From: Panulirus ornatus
Taxonomy: Eukaryota; Arthropoda; Malacostraca; Decapoda; Palinuridae
Assembly (NCBI RefSeq): GCF_036320965.1
Contig: NC_092255.1
Coordinates: 14,191,634-14,255,633, forward strand
Length of the DNA: 64,000 nucleotides
Direction: 5' to 3'
Part shown: piece by piece, positions 22,141 to 31,250 of the stretch
Layout of the letters: each line of letters begins with the position of its first letter
Numbering within the stretch: position 1 is the stretch's first letter
Notes under the pieces: generated by a model
Database searches by the model: none
Told to the model about the DNA's origin: nothing
Seen by the model: the letters and a program-made list of their open reading frames with translations, nothing else
Translations under genes and position numbers: made by a program

Positions 22141-23360
22141 TGAACGCTTATCCAGCGCTCTAATCAGCACGCTAGCGTAACGGACGACAGCGCAGGTATC
22201 TACACAACCCGAATAAAAACTGCAGAAGAGTAAACGCGACAAGACAAAACAACAGTACAGAAATCAGAAACAATAACTAAGTGGGCCCCAACACGCGTCC
22301 TGTGCTCATCTGTGTCCCCCATCGTGGCCTCTTTTTTCGGGCAGTTGTCATGTGCGGCATTGTTTTTACAGGTTCAGAGATGCGAGTGCGTTCTCTTATG
22401 GCATTGCGTCGGTCAGTAGGGCGTAAATTGATTCAGTTCGATCTCAACAAGACGCGGAAGTGGTGGTGTCTTTCCAGTGTATGGGGGGTGTATCTTCTCT
22501 TGGTTCACGGCGTACTCATTTAGGCGATCGTGGGGTGGGGAGATGAATGGGTAGACTATAGGTGTATGGGTAACACAAGGCAGTTCTTGAGCGCATACTT
22601 GAGTGATTCAAATTTGGTGCCAAGGGGAATCTTGGTCAGCTGAGGGAGGGGGACAGGGAGCGAGTTATTCAAATTGGCAACACCTTCATTATATAGTATG
22701 CACAAAAATTTCATGTCCCAACTATTCGACCAAATGCTGACCTTCTTGCCCTCCTTTCAATGCCCTCGCTGGTCTAAATGAGATACTCGACGATTAAGGA
22801 GGCACCGGGTACATGTATCGTGCAGGTTCAACAATAGAAGAGTGTCACAAGTTTATTGTCGCCTTTCCACTCTTATCAAGCTATACGTGTCTCAATTAGT
22901 GGCGTAGTGTTGTTCTACCCTCTATGTTTTCACGATTGTCCTTGGATGTGAGGTTGAACGGTGGCGGGGCGTCCACAATTCCGCTGCGCGGGCGTTGTCG
23001 ATACGATACAGGTGAAGTCTTAGTTCGTCAGCTGTTGTGAGCCACATGATCATTATCGTTATTCTCTTAAGCTTTTTTATTGGGGGGTCATTCTGGTGCT
23101 AATGGTGGACGGCTATAATGAGGGCATTCAAAACTCCATTGACTTTCCGGAGAGGGAACAATTGGGGCCCTCTTCGTGCGAAAATAGATGGGGCGATGCG
23201 CGGTTGCATAAACCTACGCATATACTTGGGCTCTGTTAGAGGTCCACAGAATTCTAGACATAAGTCACGTGAGTATGTAATAATGTACAGATAGGCTACT
23301 GCTTATCGCTCATTTACGTTGATGTCTTCACTCGTATCATAATGATCAATACATAACCAT
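22140..23360. other. Sequence of balanced composition with no recognisable content
   Basis: The GC content is visibly higher than the surroundings. There is no transposon, no coding pattern and no repeat. It sits between two corrupted zones and looks like random or foreign read sequence. Confidence 0.5.
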
Positions 23361-23383
23361 ACACCTCACACCACTACACACCA

Positions 23384-24690
23384 TTGTTCCTCAAACATCA
23401 TCTCAGTTCCAGCACATCCATCTCCTGCCGCACAACTCTATCCATAGCCCATGCCTCGCAACCATACAACATTGTTGGAACCACTATTCCTTCAAACATA
23501 CCCATTTTTGCTTTCCGAGATAATGTTCTTGACTTCCACACATTCTTCAAGGCTCCCAGAATTTTCGCCCCCTCCCCCACCCTATGATCCACTTCCGCTT
23601 CCATGGTTCCATCCGCTGCCAGATCCACTCCCAGATATCTAAAACACTTCACTTCCTCCAGTTTTTCTCCATTCAAACTCACCTCCCAATTGACTTGACC
23701 CTCAACCCTACTGTACCTAATAACCTTGCTCTTATTCACATTTACTCTTAACTTTCTTCTTTCACACACTTTACCAAACTCAGTCACCAGCTTCTGCAGT
23801 TTCTCACATGAATCAGCCACCAGCGCTGTATCATCAGCGAACAACAACTGACTCACTTCCCAAGCTCCCTCATCCCCAACAGACTTCATACTTGCCCCTC
23901 TTTCCAAAACTCTGGCATTCACCTCCCTAACAACCCCATCCATAAACAAATTAAACAACCATGGAGACATCACACACCCCTGCCAAAAACCTACATTCAC
24001 TGAGAACCAATCACTTTCCTCTCTTCCTACACGTACACATGCCTTACATCCTCGATAAAAACTTTTCACTGCTTCTAACAACTTGCCTCCCACACCATAT
24101 ATTCTTAATACCTTCCACAGAGCATCTCTATCAACTCTATCGTATGCCTTCTCCAGATCCATAAATGCTACATACAAATCCATTTGCTTTTCTAAGTATT
24201 TCTCACATACATTCTTCAAAGCAAACACCTGATCCACACATCCTCTACCACTTCTGAAACCACACTGCTCTTCCCCAATCTGATGCTCTGTACATGCCTT
24301 CACCCTCTCAATCAATACCCTCCCATATAATTTACCAGGAATACTCAACAAACTTATACCTCTGTAATTTGAGCACTCACTCTTATCCCCTTTGCCTTTG
24401 TACAATGGCACTATGCACGCATTCCGCCAATCCTCAGGCACCTCACCGTGAGTCATACATACATTAAATAACCTTACCAACCAGTCAACAATACAGTCAC
24501 CCCCTTTTTTAATAAATTCCACTGCAATACCATCCAAACCTGCTGCCTTGCCGGCTTTCATCTTCCGCAAAGCTTTTACTACCTCTTCTCTGTTTACCAA
24601 ATCATTTTCCCTAACCCTCTCACTTTGCACACCACCTCGACCAAAACACCCTATATCTGCCACTCTATCATCAAACACATTCAACAAACC

Positions 24691-24693
<3 letters not shown>
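23384..24693 (-). mobile_element. Antisense RTE copy with open 429-codon frame
   Basis: The minus strand from 24687 to 23398 is open. It starts at LLNVFDDRVADIGCFGRGGV, followed by the RT domain with LEKAYDRV, the palm FADD box and the region up to MDRVVRQEMDVLELR, where the sequence runs into the corrupted block. The 5' truncation is at the same nucleotide as in 14151-15985, and only a handful of differences separate the two. They are best read as one insertion represented twice. One difference changes GLRQGC to GFWQGC in the RT. Confidence 0.88.

Positions 24694-24730
<37 letters not shown>
24694..24730. repeat. (TA)n tract
   Basis: About 18 TA units between the 5' end of the antisense RTE and the non-autonomous element. 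Confidence 0.95.
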
Positions 24731-24739
<9 letters not shown>

Positions 24740-24958
24740 TTTCATACCATTCGCCATTTCCCGCGATAGCGAGGTAGCGTTAAGAACAGAGGACTGGGCC
24801 TTTGAGGGAGTACCCTCACCTGGCCCCCTTCTCTGTTCCTTCTTTTGGAAAATTAAAATAAAAAAATGAGAGGGGAGGATTTCCAGCCCCCCGCTCCCTT
24901 CCCTTTTAGTCGCCTTCTACGACACGCAGGGAATACGTGGGAAGTATTCTTTCTCCCC

Positions 24959-24959
<1 letters not shown>
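24731..24959 (-). mobile_element. Non-autonomous element sharing the RTE 5' leader
   Basis: In minus orientation it begins GGGGAGAAAGAATACTTCCC and contains GTAGAAGGCGACTAAAAG, GGAAATCCTCCCCTCTC and CCAAAAGAAGGAACAGAG. It ends CTACCTCGCTATCGCGGG, then AAATGGCGAATGGTATGAA. The first half matches the RTE 5' leader at 25034-25170 and the last part resembles the RTE 3' tail. Other copies are at 43095-43328 (+), 57498-57704 (-), the degenerate 63590-63800 (+), and garbled at 16021-16526 (-). It has no coding capacity. Confidence 0.8.

Positions 24960-25033
<74 letters not shown>
24960..25033. repeat. (TA)n tract at the 5' end of RTE copy A
   Basis: About 37 TA units with one TG variant. It separates the antisense non-autonomous element from the sense RTE leader, making a head-to-head inverted arrangement. 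Confidence 0.95.
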
Positions 25034-25036
<3 letters not shown>

Positions 25037-28000
25037 CCCTGGGGATAGGGGTGAAAGAATACTTCCCACGCATTCCTCGCGTGTCATAGAAGGCGACTAG
25101 AGGGGACGGGAGCGGGGGGCCAGAAATCCTCCCCTCCTTGTATTTTTTTTAACTTTCTAAAATGGGAAACAGAAGAAGGAGTCACGCGGGGAGTGCTCAT
25201 CCTCCTCGAAGGCTCAGACTGGGGTGTCTAAATGTGTGTGGATGTAACCAAGATGTGAAAAAAGGAGAGATAGGTAGTATGTTTGAGGAAAGGAACCTGG
25301 ATGTTTTGGCTCTGAGTGAAACGAAGCTCAAGGGTAAAGGGGAAGAGTGGTTTGGAAATGTCTTAGGAGTAAAGTCAGGGGTTAGTGAGAGGACAAGAGC
25401 AAGGGAAGGAGTAGCAGTACTCCTGAAACAGGAGTTGTGGGAGTATGTGATAGAATGTAAGAAAGTAAATTCTCGATTAATATGGGTAAAACTGAAAGTT
25501 GATGGAGAGAGATGGGTGATTATTGGTGCATATGCACCTGGGCATGAGAAGAAAGATCATGAGAGGCAAGTGTTTTGGGAGCAGCTGAATGAGTGTGTTA
25601 GTGGTTTTGATGTACGAGACCGGGTTATAGTGATGGGTGATTTGAATGCAAAGGTGAGTAATGTGGCAGTTGAGGGAATAATTGGTATACATGGGGTGTT
25701 CAGTGTTGTAAATGGAAATGGTGAAGAGCTTGTAGATTTATGTGCTGAAAAAGGACTGGTGATTGGGAATACCTGGTTTAAAAAGCGAGATATACAAAAG
25801 TATATGTATGTAAGTAGGAGAGATGGCCAGAGAGCGTTATTGGATTACGTGTTAATTGACAGGCGTGCGAAAGAGAGACTTTTGGATGTTAATGTGCTGA
25901 GAGGTGCAACTGGAGGGATGTCTGATCATTATCTTGTGGAGGCTAAAGTGAAGATTTGTATGGGTTTTCAGAAAAGAAGAGTGAATGTTGGGGTGAAGAG
26001 GGTGGTGAGAGTAAGTGAGCTTGGGAAGGAGACTTGTGTGAGGAAGTACCAGGAGAGACTGAGTACAAAATGGAAAAAGGTGAGAACAATGGAAGTAAGG
26101 GGAGTGGGGGAGGAATGGGATGTATTTAGGGAATCAGTGATGGATTGCACAAAAGATGCTTGTGGCATGAGAAGAGTGGGAGGTGGGTTGATTAGAAAGG
26201 GTAGTGAGTGGTGGGATGAAGAAGTAAGATTATTAGTGAAAGAGAAGAGAGAGGCATTTGGACGATTTTTGCAGGGAAAAAATGCAATTGAGTGGGAGAT
26301 GTATAAAAGAAAGAGACAGGAGGTCAAGAGAAAGGTGCAAGAGGTGAAAAAGAGGGCAAATGAGAGTTGGGGTGAGAGAGTATCATTAAATTTTAGGGAG
26401 AATAAAAAGATGTTCTGGAAGGAGGTAAATAAAGTGCATAAGACAAGGGAGCAAATGGGAACTTCAGTGAAGGGCGCAAATGGGGAGGTGATAACAAGTA
26501 GTGGTGATGTGAGAAGGAGATGGAGTGAGTATTTTGAAGGTTTGTTGAATGTGTTTGATGATAGAGTGGCAGATATAGGGTATTTTGGTCAAGGTGGTGT
26601 GCAAAGTGAGAGGGTTAGGGAAAATGATTTGGTAAACAGAGAAGAGGTAGTAAAAGCTTTGCGGAAGATGAAAGCCAGCAAGGCAGCAGGTTTGGATGGT
26701 ATTGCAGTGGAATTTATTAAAAAAGGGGGTGACTGTATTATTGACTGGTTGGTAAGGTTATATAATGTATGTATGACTCATGGTGAGGTGCCTGAGGATT
26801 GGTGGAATGCATGCATAGTGCCATTGTACAAAGGCAAAGGGGATAAGAGTGAGTGCTCAAATTACAGAGGTATAAGTTTGTTGAGTATTCCTGGTAAATT
26901 ATATGGGAGGGTATTGATTGAGAGGGTGAAGGCATGTACAGAGCATCAGATTGGGGAAGAGCAGTGTGGTTTCAGAAGTGGTAGAGGATGTGTGGATCAG
27001 GTGTTTGCTTTGAAGAATGTATGTGAGAAATACTTAGAAAAGCAAATGGATTTGTATGTAGCATTTATGGATCTGGAGAAGGCATATGATAGAGTTGATA
27101 GAGATGCTCTGTGGAAGGTATTAAGAATATATGGTGTGGGCGGCAAGTTGTTAGAAGCAGTGAAAAGTTTTTATCGAGGATGTAAGGCATGTGTACGTGT
27201 AGGAAGAGAGGAAAGTGATTGGTTCTCAGTGAATGTAGGTTTGCGGCAGGGGTGTGTGATGTCTCCATGGTTGTTTAATTTGTTTATGGATGCGGTTGTT
27301 AGGGAGGTGAATGCAAGAGTTTTGGAAAGAGGGGCAAGTATGAAGTCTGTTGGGGATGAGAGAGCTTGGGAAGTGAGTCAGTTGTTGTTCGCTGATGATA
27401 CAGCACTGGTGGCTGATTCATGTGAGAAACTGCAGAAGCTGGTGACTGAGTTTGGCAAAGTGTGTGAAAGAAGAACGTCAAGAGTAAATGTGAATAAGAG
27501 CAAGGTTATTAGGTACAGTAGGGTTGAGGGTCAAGTCAATTGGGAGGTAAGTTTGAATGGAGAAAAACTGGAGGAAGTAAAGTGTTTTAGATATCTGGGA
27601 GTGGATCTGGCAGTGGATGGAACCATGGAAGCGGAAGTGGATCATAGGGTGGGGGAGGGGGCGAAAATTCTGGGAGCCTTGAAGAATGTGTGGAAGTCGA
27701 GAACATTATCTTGGAAAGCAAAAATGGGTATGTTTGGAGGAATAGTGGTTCCAACAATGTTGTATGGTTGCGAGGCGTGGGCTATGGATAGAGTTGTGCG
27801 CAGGAGGATGGATGTGCTGGAAATGAGATGTTTGAGGACAATGTGTGGTGTGAGGTGGTTTGATCGAGTAAGTAACGTAAGGGTGAGAGAGATGTGTGGA
27901 AATAAAAAGAGCGTGGTTGAGAGAGCAGAAGAGGGTGTTTTGAAATGGTTTGGGCACATGGAGAGAATGAGTGAGGAAAGATTGACCAAGAGGATATATG

Positions 28001-28345
28001 TGTCGGAGGTGGAGGGAACAAGGAGAAGTGGGAGACCAAATTGGAGGTGGAAAGATGGAGTGAAAAAGATTTTGTGTGATCGGGGCCTTAACATGCAGGA
28101 GGGTGAAAGGAGGGCAAGGAATAGAGTGAATTAGATGGAGGTGGTATACCGGGGTTGACGTTCTGTCAGTGGATTGAATCAGGGCATGTGAAGAGTCTGG
28201 GTAAACCATGGAAAGCTGTGTAGGTATGTATATTTGCGTGTGTGGACGTATGTATATACATGTGTATGGGGGTGAGTTGGGCCATTTCTTTCGTCTGTTT
28301 CCTTGCGCTTCCTCGCAAACGCGGGAGACAGCGACAAAGCAAAAA
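25034..28345 (+). mobile_element. RTE copy A, nearly full length
   Basis: The leader starts TATCCCTGGGGATAGGGGTG. One frame covers 25162-28134 (next feature). The 3' UTR is the short version (CATGGAAAGCTGTGTAGG at 28208, CATTTCTTTCGTCTG at 28283) and the element ends GACAGCGACAAAGC plus poly-A at 28332-28345. The right flank begins with sequence derived from the NLE1 exon 4/intron 4 junction region (ATGTTTACCAT). The only coding lesion seen is a late TGG to TAG change. It is the best-preserved copy in the window. Confidence 0.93.
25162..28134 (+). CDS. RTE retrotransposon protein: endonuclease-reverse transcriptase (copy A)
   Basis: The reading frame has 990 codons. Residues 20-260 form an APE-type endonuclease: N24 in GCLNVCG, E53 in LSETKL, D160/N162 in VMGDLNAK, D228 in LLDYVLID, and S254-D255-H256. 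Residues about 490-770 form the reverse transcriptase: YKGKGDKSECSNYRG, GFRSGRGC at 603-610, FMDLEKAYD at 635-643 (first catalytic Asp 637), LRQGCVMSP at 694-702, and the FADD box at 743-746. The C-terminal part has GCEAWAM, WFGHMERM and GRPNWRWKDGVKKIL, as usual for RTE elements, with no RNase H. It ends eight codons early compared with other copies (RVNW.DVVYRG) because of a TAG. The protein would cut the target DNA and prime reverse transcription of its own RNA. Database names such as craniofacial development protein 2-like often label this endonuclease. Confidence 0.93.
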   Translation: MGNRRRSHAGSAHPPRRLRLGCLNVCGCNQDVKKGEIGSMFEERNLDVLALSETKLKGKGEEWFGNVLGVKSGVSERTRAREGVAVLLKQELWEYVIECKKVNSRLIWVKLKVDGERWVIIGAYAPGHEKKDHERQVFWEQLNECVSGFDVRDRVIVMGDLNAKVSNVAVEGIIGIHGVFSVVNGNGEELVDLCAEKGLVIGNTWFKKRDIQKYMYVSRRDGQRALLDYVLIDRRAKERLLDVNVLRGATGGMSDHYLVEAKVKICMGFQKRRVNVGVKRVVRVSELGKETCVRKYQERLSTKWKKVRTMEVRGVGEEWDVFRESVMDCTKDACGMRRVGGGLIRKGSEWWDEEVRLLVKEKREAFGRFLQGKNAIEWEMYKRKRQEVKRKVQEVKKRANESWGERVSLNFRENKKMFWKEVNKVHKTREQMGTSVKGANGEVITSSGDVRRRWSEYFEGLLNVFDDRVADIGYFGQGGVQSERVRENDLVNREEVVKALRKMKASKAAGLDGIAVEFIKKGGDCIIDWLVRLYNVCMTHGEVPEDWWNACIVPLYKGKGDKSECSNYRGISLLSIPGKLYGRVLIERVKACTEHQIGEEQCGFRSGRGCVDQVFALKNVCEKYLEKQMDLYVAFMDLEKAYDRVDRDALWKVLRIYGVGGKLLEAVKSFYRGCKACVRVGREESDWFSVNVGLRQGCVMSPWLFNLFMDAVVREVNARVLERGASMKSVGDERAWEVSQLLFADDTALVADSCEKLQKLVTEFGKVCERRTSRVNVNKSKVIRYSRVEGQVNWEVSLNGEKLEEVKCFRYLGVDLAVDGTMEAEVDHRVGEGAKILGALKNVWKSRTLSWKAKMGMFGGIVVPTMLYGCEAWAMDRVVRRRMDVLEMRCLRTMCGVRWFDRVSNVRVREMCGNKKSVVERAEEGVLKWFGHMERMSEERLTKRIYVSEVEGTRRSGRPNWRWKDGVKKILCDRGLNMQEGERRARNRVN

Positions 28346-28790
28346 AAAAAAAAAGAAAATGTTTACCATAATAAAAAGTTACTCTGTGATTGACTCAAAT
28401 TTTTATTTTGACATCTCACTTTATAAAAAGCTGGACATTCCATATCTCAAAAGGATTTATAAATTAGAGGATGAGGTCTTATGCATATGTTCCATGCACT
28501 TTAACAAGGGTGCATCACAGTCATCAACAGGAAAATAGTACACCAAAACACCGCACTTCATTTGCAAAGGTGAAATTTATGATGCAATTGTTATGAGAAA
28601 TATAATCAGTATGCTTACCATAATAAAAAGTTACTCTGTGAGTGACTCAAATTTTTATTCTGACATCTCACTTTATGAAAAGCTGAACATTCCACATCTC
28701 AAAAAGATTTATAAGTCAGAGGATGAGGTCTCATGCATATGTTCCATGCACTTCAACAAGGGTGCATCACAGTCAACAAAAGGAAAATAG
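28346..28790 (+). repeat. 253-bp tandem duplication containing an NLE1 exon 4 fragment
   Basis: Two units start at about 28354 (TTTACCATAATAAAAAG) and 28611 (CTTACCATAATAAAAAG), each with about 180 bp of related sequence ending AACAGG/AAAAGG plus AAAATAG. Between them lies 28539-28610, a diverged clean copy of the last ~28 bp of exon 4, its donor and the first ~45 bp of intron 4. Unit 1 lacks that left part because RTE copy A abuts it. Both units keep a matching 60-codon frame (TIIKSYSV...CSMHFNKGASQS). The differences are mostly C/T transitions that change residues, which argues against a selected protein. Confidence 0.75.
28539..28610 (+). pseudogene. NLE1: Fragment of NLE1 exon 4 with donor site
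   Basis: The sequence reads YTKTPHFICK then G|GTGAAATT, against [10 protein letters not shown] and G|GTGAAATT in the real exon at 13837-13873, followed by ATGAGAAATATAATCAGTAT in both. There is no acceptor and only the last ten codons. It is clean, not indel-ridden like the copy at 21214, so it is a genuine old duplication. Confidence 0.8.
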
Positions 28791-28930
28791 TACAATGCTG
28801 CTACGAACCTTCTTGCTCTAGAGAGAAGCCCACATTACCTTGCTTCTAAATGTGTTGTATTTTAGAAGCTGCAGGAGCCTTATAAAAGAGATCTTACAGT
28901 TACATAATGAAAATAGTCATAATGATAATA

Positions 28931-29929
28931 CTTTTTTTTTTTTTTTTGCCGCTGTCTCCCGCGTTTGCGAGGTAGCACAAGGAAACAGACGAAAGAAATG
29001 GCCCAACCCACCCCCATACACATGCATATACATACGTCCATACACGCAAATATACATACCTACACAGCTTTCCATGGTTTACCCCAGACGCTTCACATGC
29101 CCTGATTCAATCCACTGACAGCACGTCAACCCCGGTATACCACATCGATCCAATTCACTCTATTCCTTGCCCTCCTTTCACCCTCCTGCATGTTCAGGCC
29201 CCGATCACACAAAATCTTTTTCACTCCATCTTTCCACCTCCAATTTGGTCTCCCACTTCTCCTCCACCTCTGACACATATATCCTCTTGGTCAATCTTTC
29301 CTCACTCATTCTCTCCATGTGCCCAAACCATTTCAAAACACCCTCTTCTGCTCTCTCAACCACGCTCTTTTTATTTCCACACATCTCTCTTACCCTTATG
29401 TTACTTACTCGATCAAACCACCTCACACCACACATTGTCCTCAAACATCTCATTTCCAGCACATCCATCTTCCTGCGCACAACTCTATCCATAGCCCACG
29501 CCTCGCAACCATACAACATTGTTGGAACCACTATTCCTTCAAACATACCCATTTTTGCTTTCCGAGATAATGTTCTCGACTTCCACACATTCTTCAAGGC
29601 TCCCAGGATTTTCGCCCCCTCCCCCACCCTATGATCCACTTCCGCTTCCATGGTTCCATCTGCTGCCAGATCCACTCCCAGATATCTAAAACACTTTACT
29701 TCCTCCAGTTTTTCTCCATTCAAACTTACCTCCCAATTGACTTAACCCTCAACCCTACTGTACCTAATAACCTTGCCCTTATTCACATTTACTCTCAACT
29801 TTCTTCTTTCACACACTTTACCAAACTCAGTCACCAGCTTCTGCAGTTTCTCACATGAATCAGCCACCAGCGCTGTATCATCAGCGAACAACAACTGACT
29901 CACTTCCCAAGCTCTCTCATCCACAACAG
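28931..29929 (-). mobile_element. Antisense RTE 3' fragment (intron 4)
   Basis: Poly-T lies at 28931-28947, then the short 3' UTR. The minus-strand frame 29723-29205 encodes MNGEKLEEVKCFRYLGVDLA to the C-terminal region. A CAA to TAA change near 29741 and a small deletion near 29250 break it. The fragment stops at 29929 inside the RT palm (DERAWEVSQLL). Confidence 0.88.
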
Positions 29930-30725
29930 ATGATATTGATAATATTGATAATAATAATGGAGCATTGCTGTACTGTGCCTCCTTATGGCAAACGGCAAGT
30001 AAAAAGACACCTTGTGCAAGGTTGTATCATCATAGTACAGTCTTGTTGAAGAACCTATCCCAAAGGAATACATCCTTTCCCTGCTACTGATTGTCATGCA
30101 GCCTTGAAGCTGCAAGAGGAGTCCTGTGGTCTTATGATGATGATGGAAGTATGGACTAGTGTGATCATTTTTTATAATTCTTTTTGTGTCTGAAGGCTTC
30201 AATCATAGACAAGCCTTCATCAAGGCCAGGCTTCAAGAGGAGAGGAAACAACAATGATTGCTTAGTTTTAATCAAAATTAGACCAGCAGTCCTGACATGG
30301 ACAGTACAAGATAGTTCAGAGTATCACTAACATAACTAAGTCAGAGCAGTGGATGGCTGATTTTTACAGCTTGCATGATGGAGGATTAGTCTGATCTGTG
30401 GCTTCTTTATCAACAAACATTTTGAGCATTGTTTTCAATAGGACACTGACTGCATTGATGGCAACATGTAACTGAGCAAACTTCATTCCCATTGCATTCA
30501 TGTCAATTCAAGATTTTTTTCTTTTCCTTGGGTGATGTGTCTCTCCAGAGGCATCAGTCACATCAACTCAACTCATATGAGGAAGAAAATAGCTTCTACA
30601 ATGTTTCAAAAGTATTTATTCACCTTGATATTGTAATTCATCTTTTCCCTGGGTTTTGTAGTTTCTTATTTCTCCATGATCCATCTTGATATATATTTTT
30701 CACTTTAATAACATTTGGATTTCAG
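29930..30725. other. Intron 4, right end
   Basis: No gene or identifiable element. A simple GATAAT-rich stretch lies at 29930-29955. Confidence 0.4.
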
Positions 30726-30835
30726 GTCATCGGCATTGGGTGTTGGCAACAGCTTGGTCTCCAGATGGTATGCATTTGGCTTCTGGATGTAAGGCTGGAC
30801 AGATCCTTATCTGGGACCCAACAACTGGGAAGCAG
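30726..30835 (+). CDS. NLE1: NLE1 coding exon 5: WD repeat 2
   Basis: The exon follows GGATTTCAG and ends at AAGCAG before GTCAGA. It encodes GHRHWVLATAWSPDGMHLAS, then GCKAGQILIWDPTTGKQ, the second Notchless WD blade (family: GHRHWVL...SPDG..LASGCK.GQI..WDP.TGKQ). It is separated from exon 4 by 16.9 kb of mostly retrotransposon sequence. Confidence 0.96.
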
Positions 30836-31250
30836 GTCAGAGTTTAAAAGCACATTCCATATTTTGCTTTACCATATGACCTTATGATATTCTAGTTTTC
30901 ATTCACAGATCAAAATATTTTCTAGCATTTAAGTGTAACAATTAGTAGTTATTTCAGTATCTTCAGTACATCAGTAATGGTTCCTATGCAGTATAAATAG
31001 ATTCATGCATTCAAGTATTCACACTTAATTATCACTGGCCTTAACTCGAATACATGGCAGTCCATTCCATATTACAAAGAAAAAAGTGAATCTCTAGTAA
31101 ATGTAGCCTTATGAAGTCTATGATATATGGGTGTGCCTTCAGTATAATAGATAACAGTGAACAGTGTTATCACCAGGCTTATTACATCACAAATGTTTTG
31201 GTACCTTCTGTATATTGATGGAATGATTATGTACTATATACATATACTCT

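Larger units (their letters stand above)
15940..23400. other. Low-quality or mis-joined block duplicating the locus
   Basis: Single-base indels, homopolymer runs and substitutions appear abruptly at about 15940 and fade out by about 23440. Inside is a garbled second copy of neighbouring sequence. It contains the non-autonomous element (16021-16526), a (TA)n tract (16527-16602), an RTE (16603-20150), the right part of intron 3 with exon 4 (20150-21615), then G-rich sequence and a stretch with no recognisable content (22140-23360). The pattern is that of raw long-read sequence left unpolished, not of evolutionary divergence. Treat the features inside as provisional. Confidence 0.8.

Noticed and set aside
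21587..22143. Gly- and Pro-rich open frames of 150-180 codons on both strands
   Set aside because: They arise from G/C homopolymer runs in the corrupted block, and no coding pattern is present.
24694..25033. Inverted arrangement around (TA)n as a hairpin origin, foldback transposon or CRISPR-like array
   Set aside because: The arms are the shared leader of two distinct retroelements in opposite orientation, separated by simple repeat. There are no spacers and no terminal duplication of a single unit.
28354..28790. Two parallel 60-codon frames in the tandem repeat as a possible small gene pair
   Set aside because: The differences are mainly C/T transitions that change residues. There is no start context or promoter, and the unit begins in NLE1 intron sequence.
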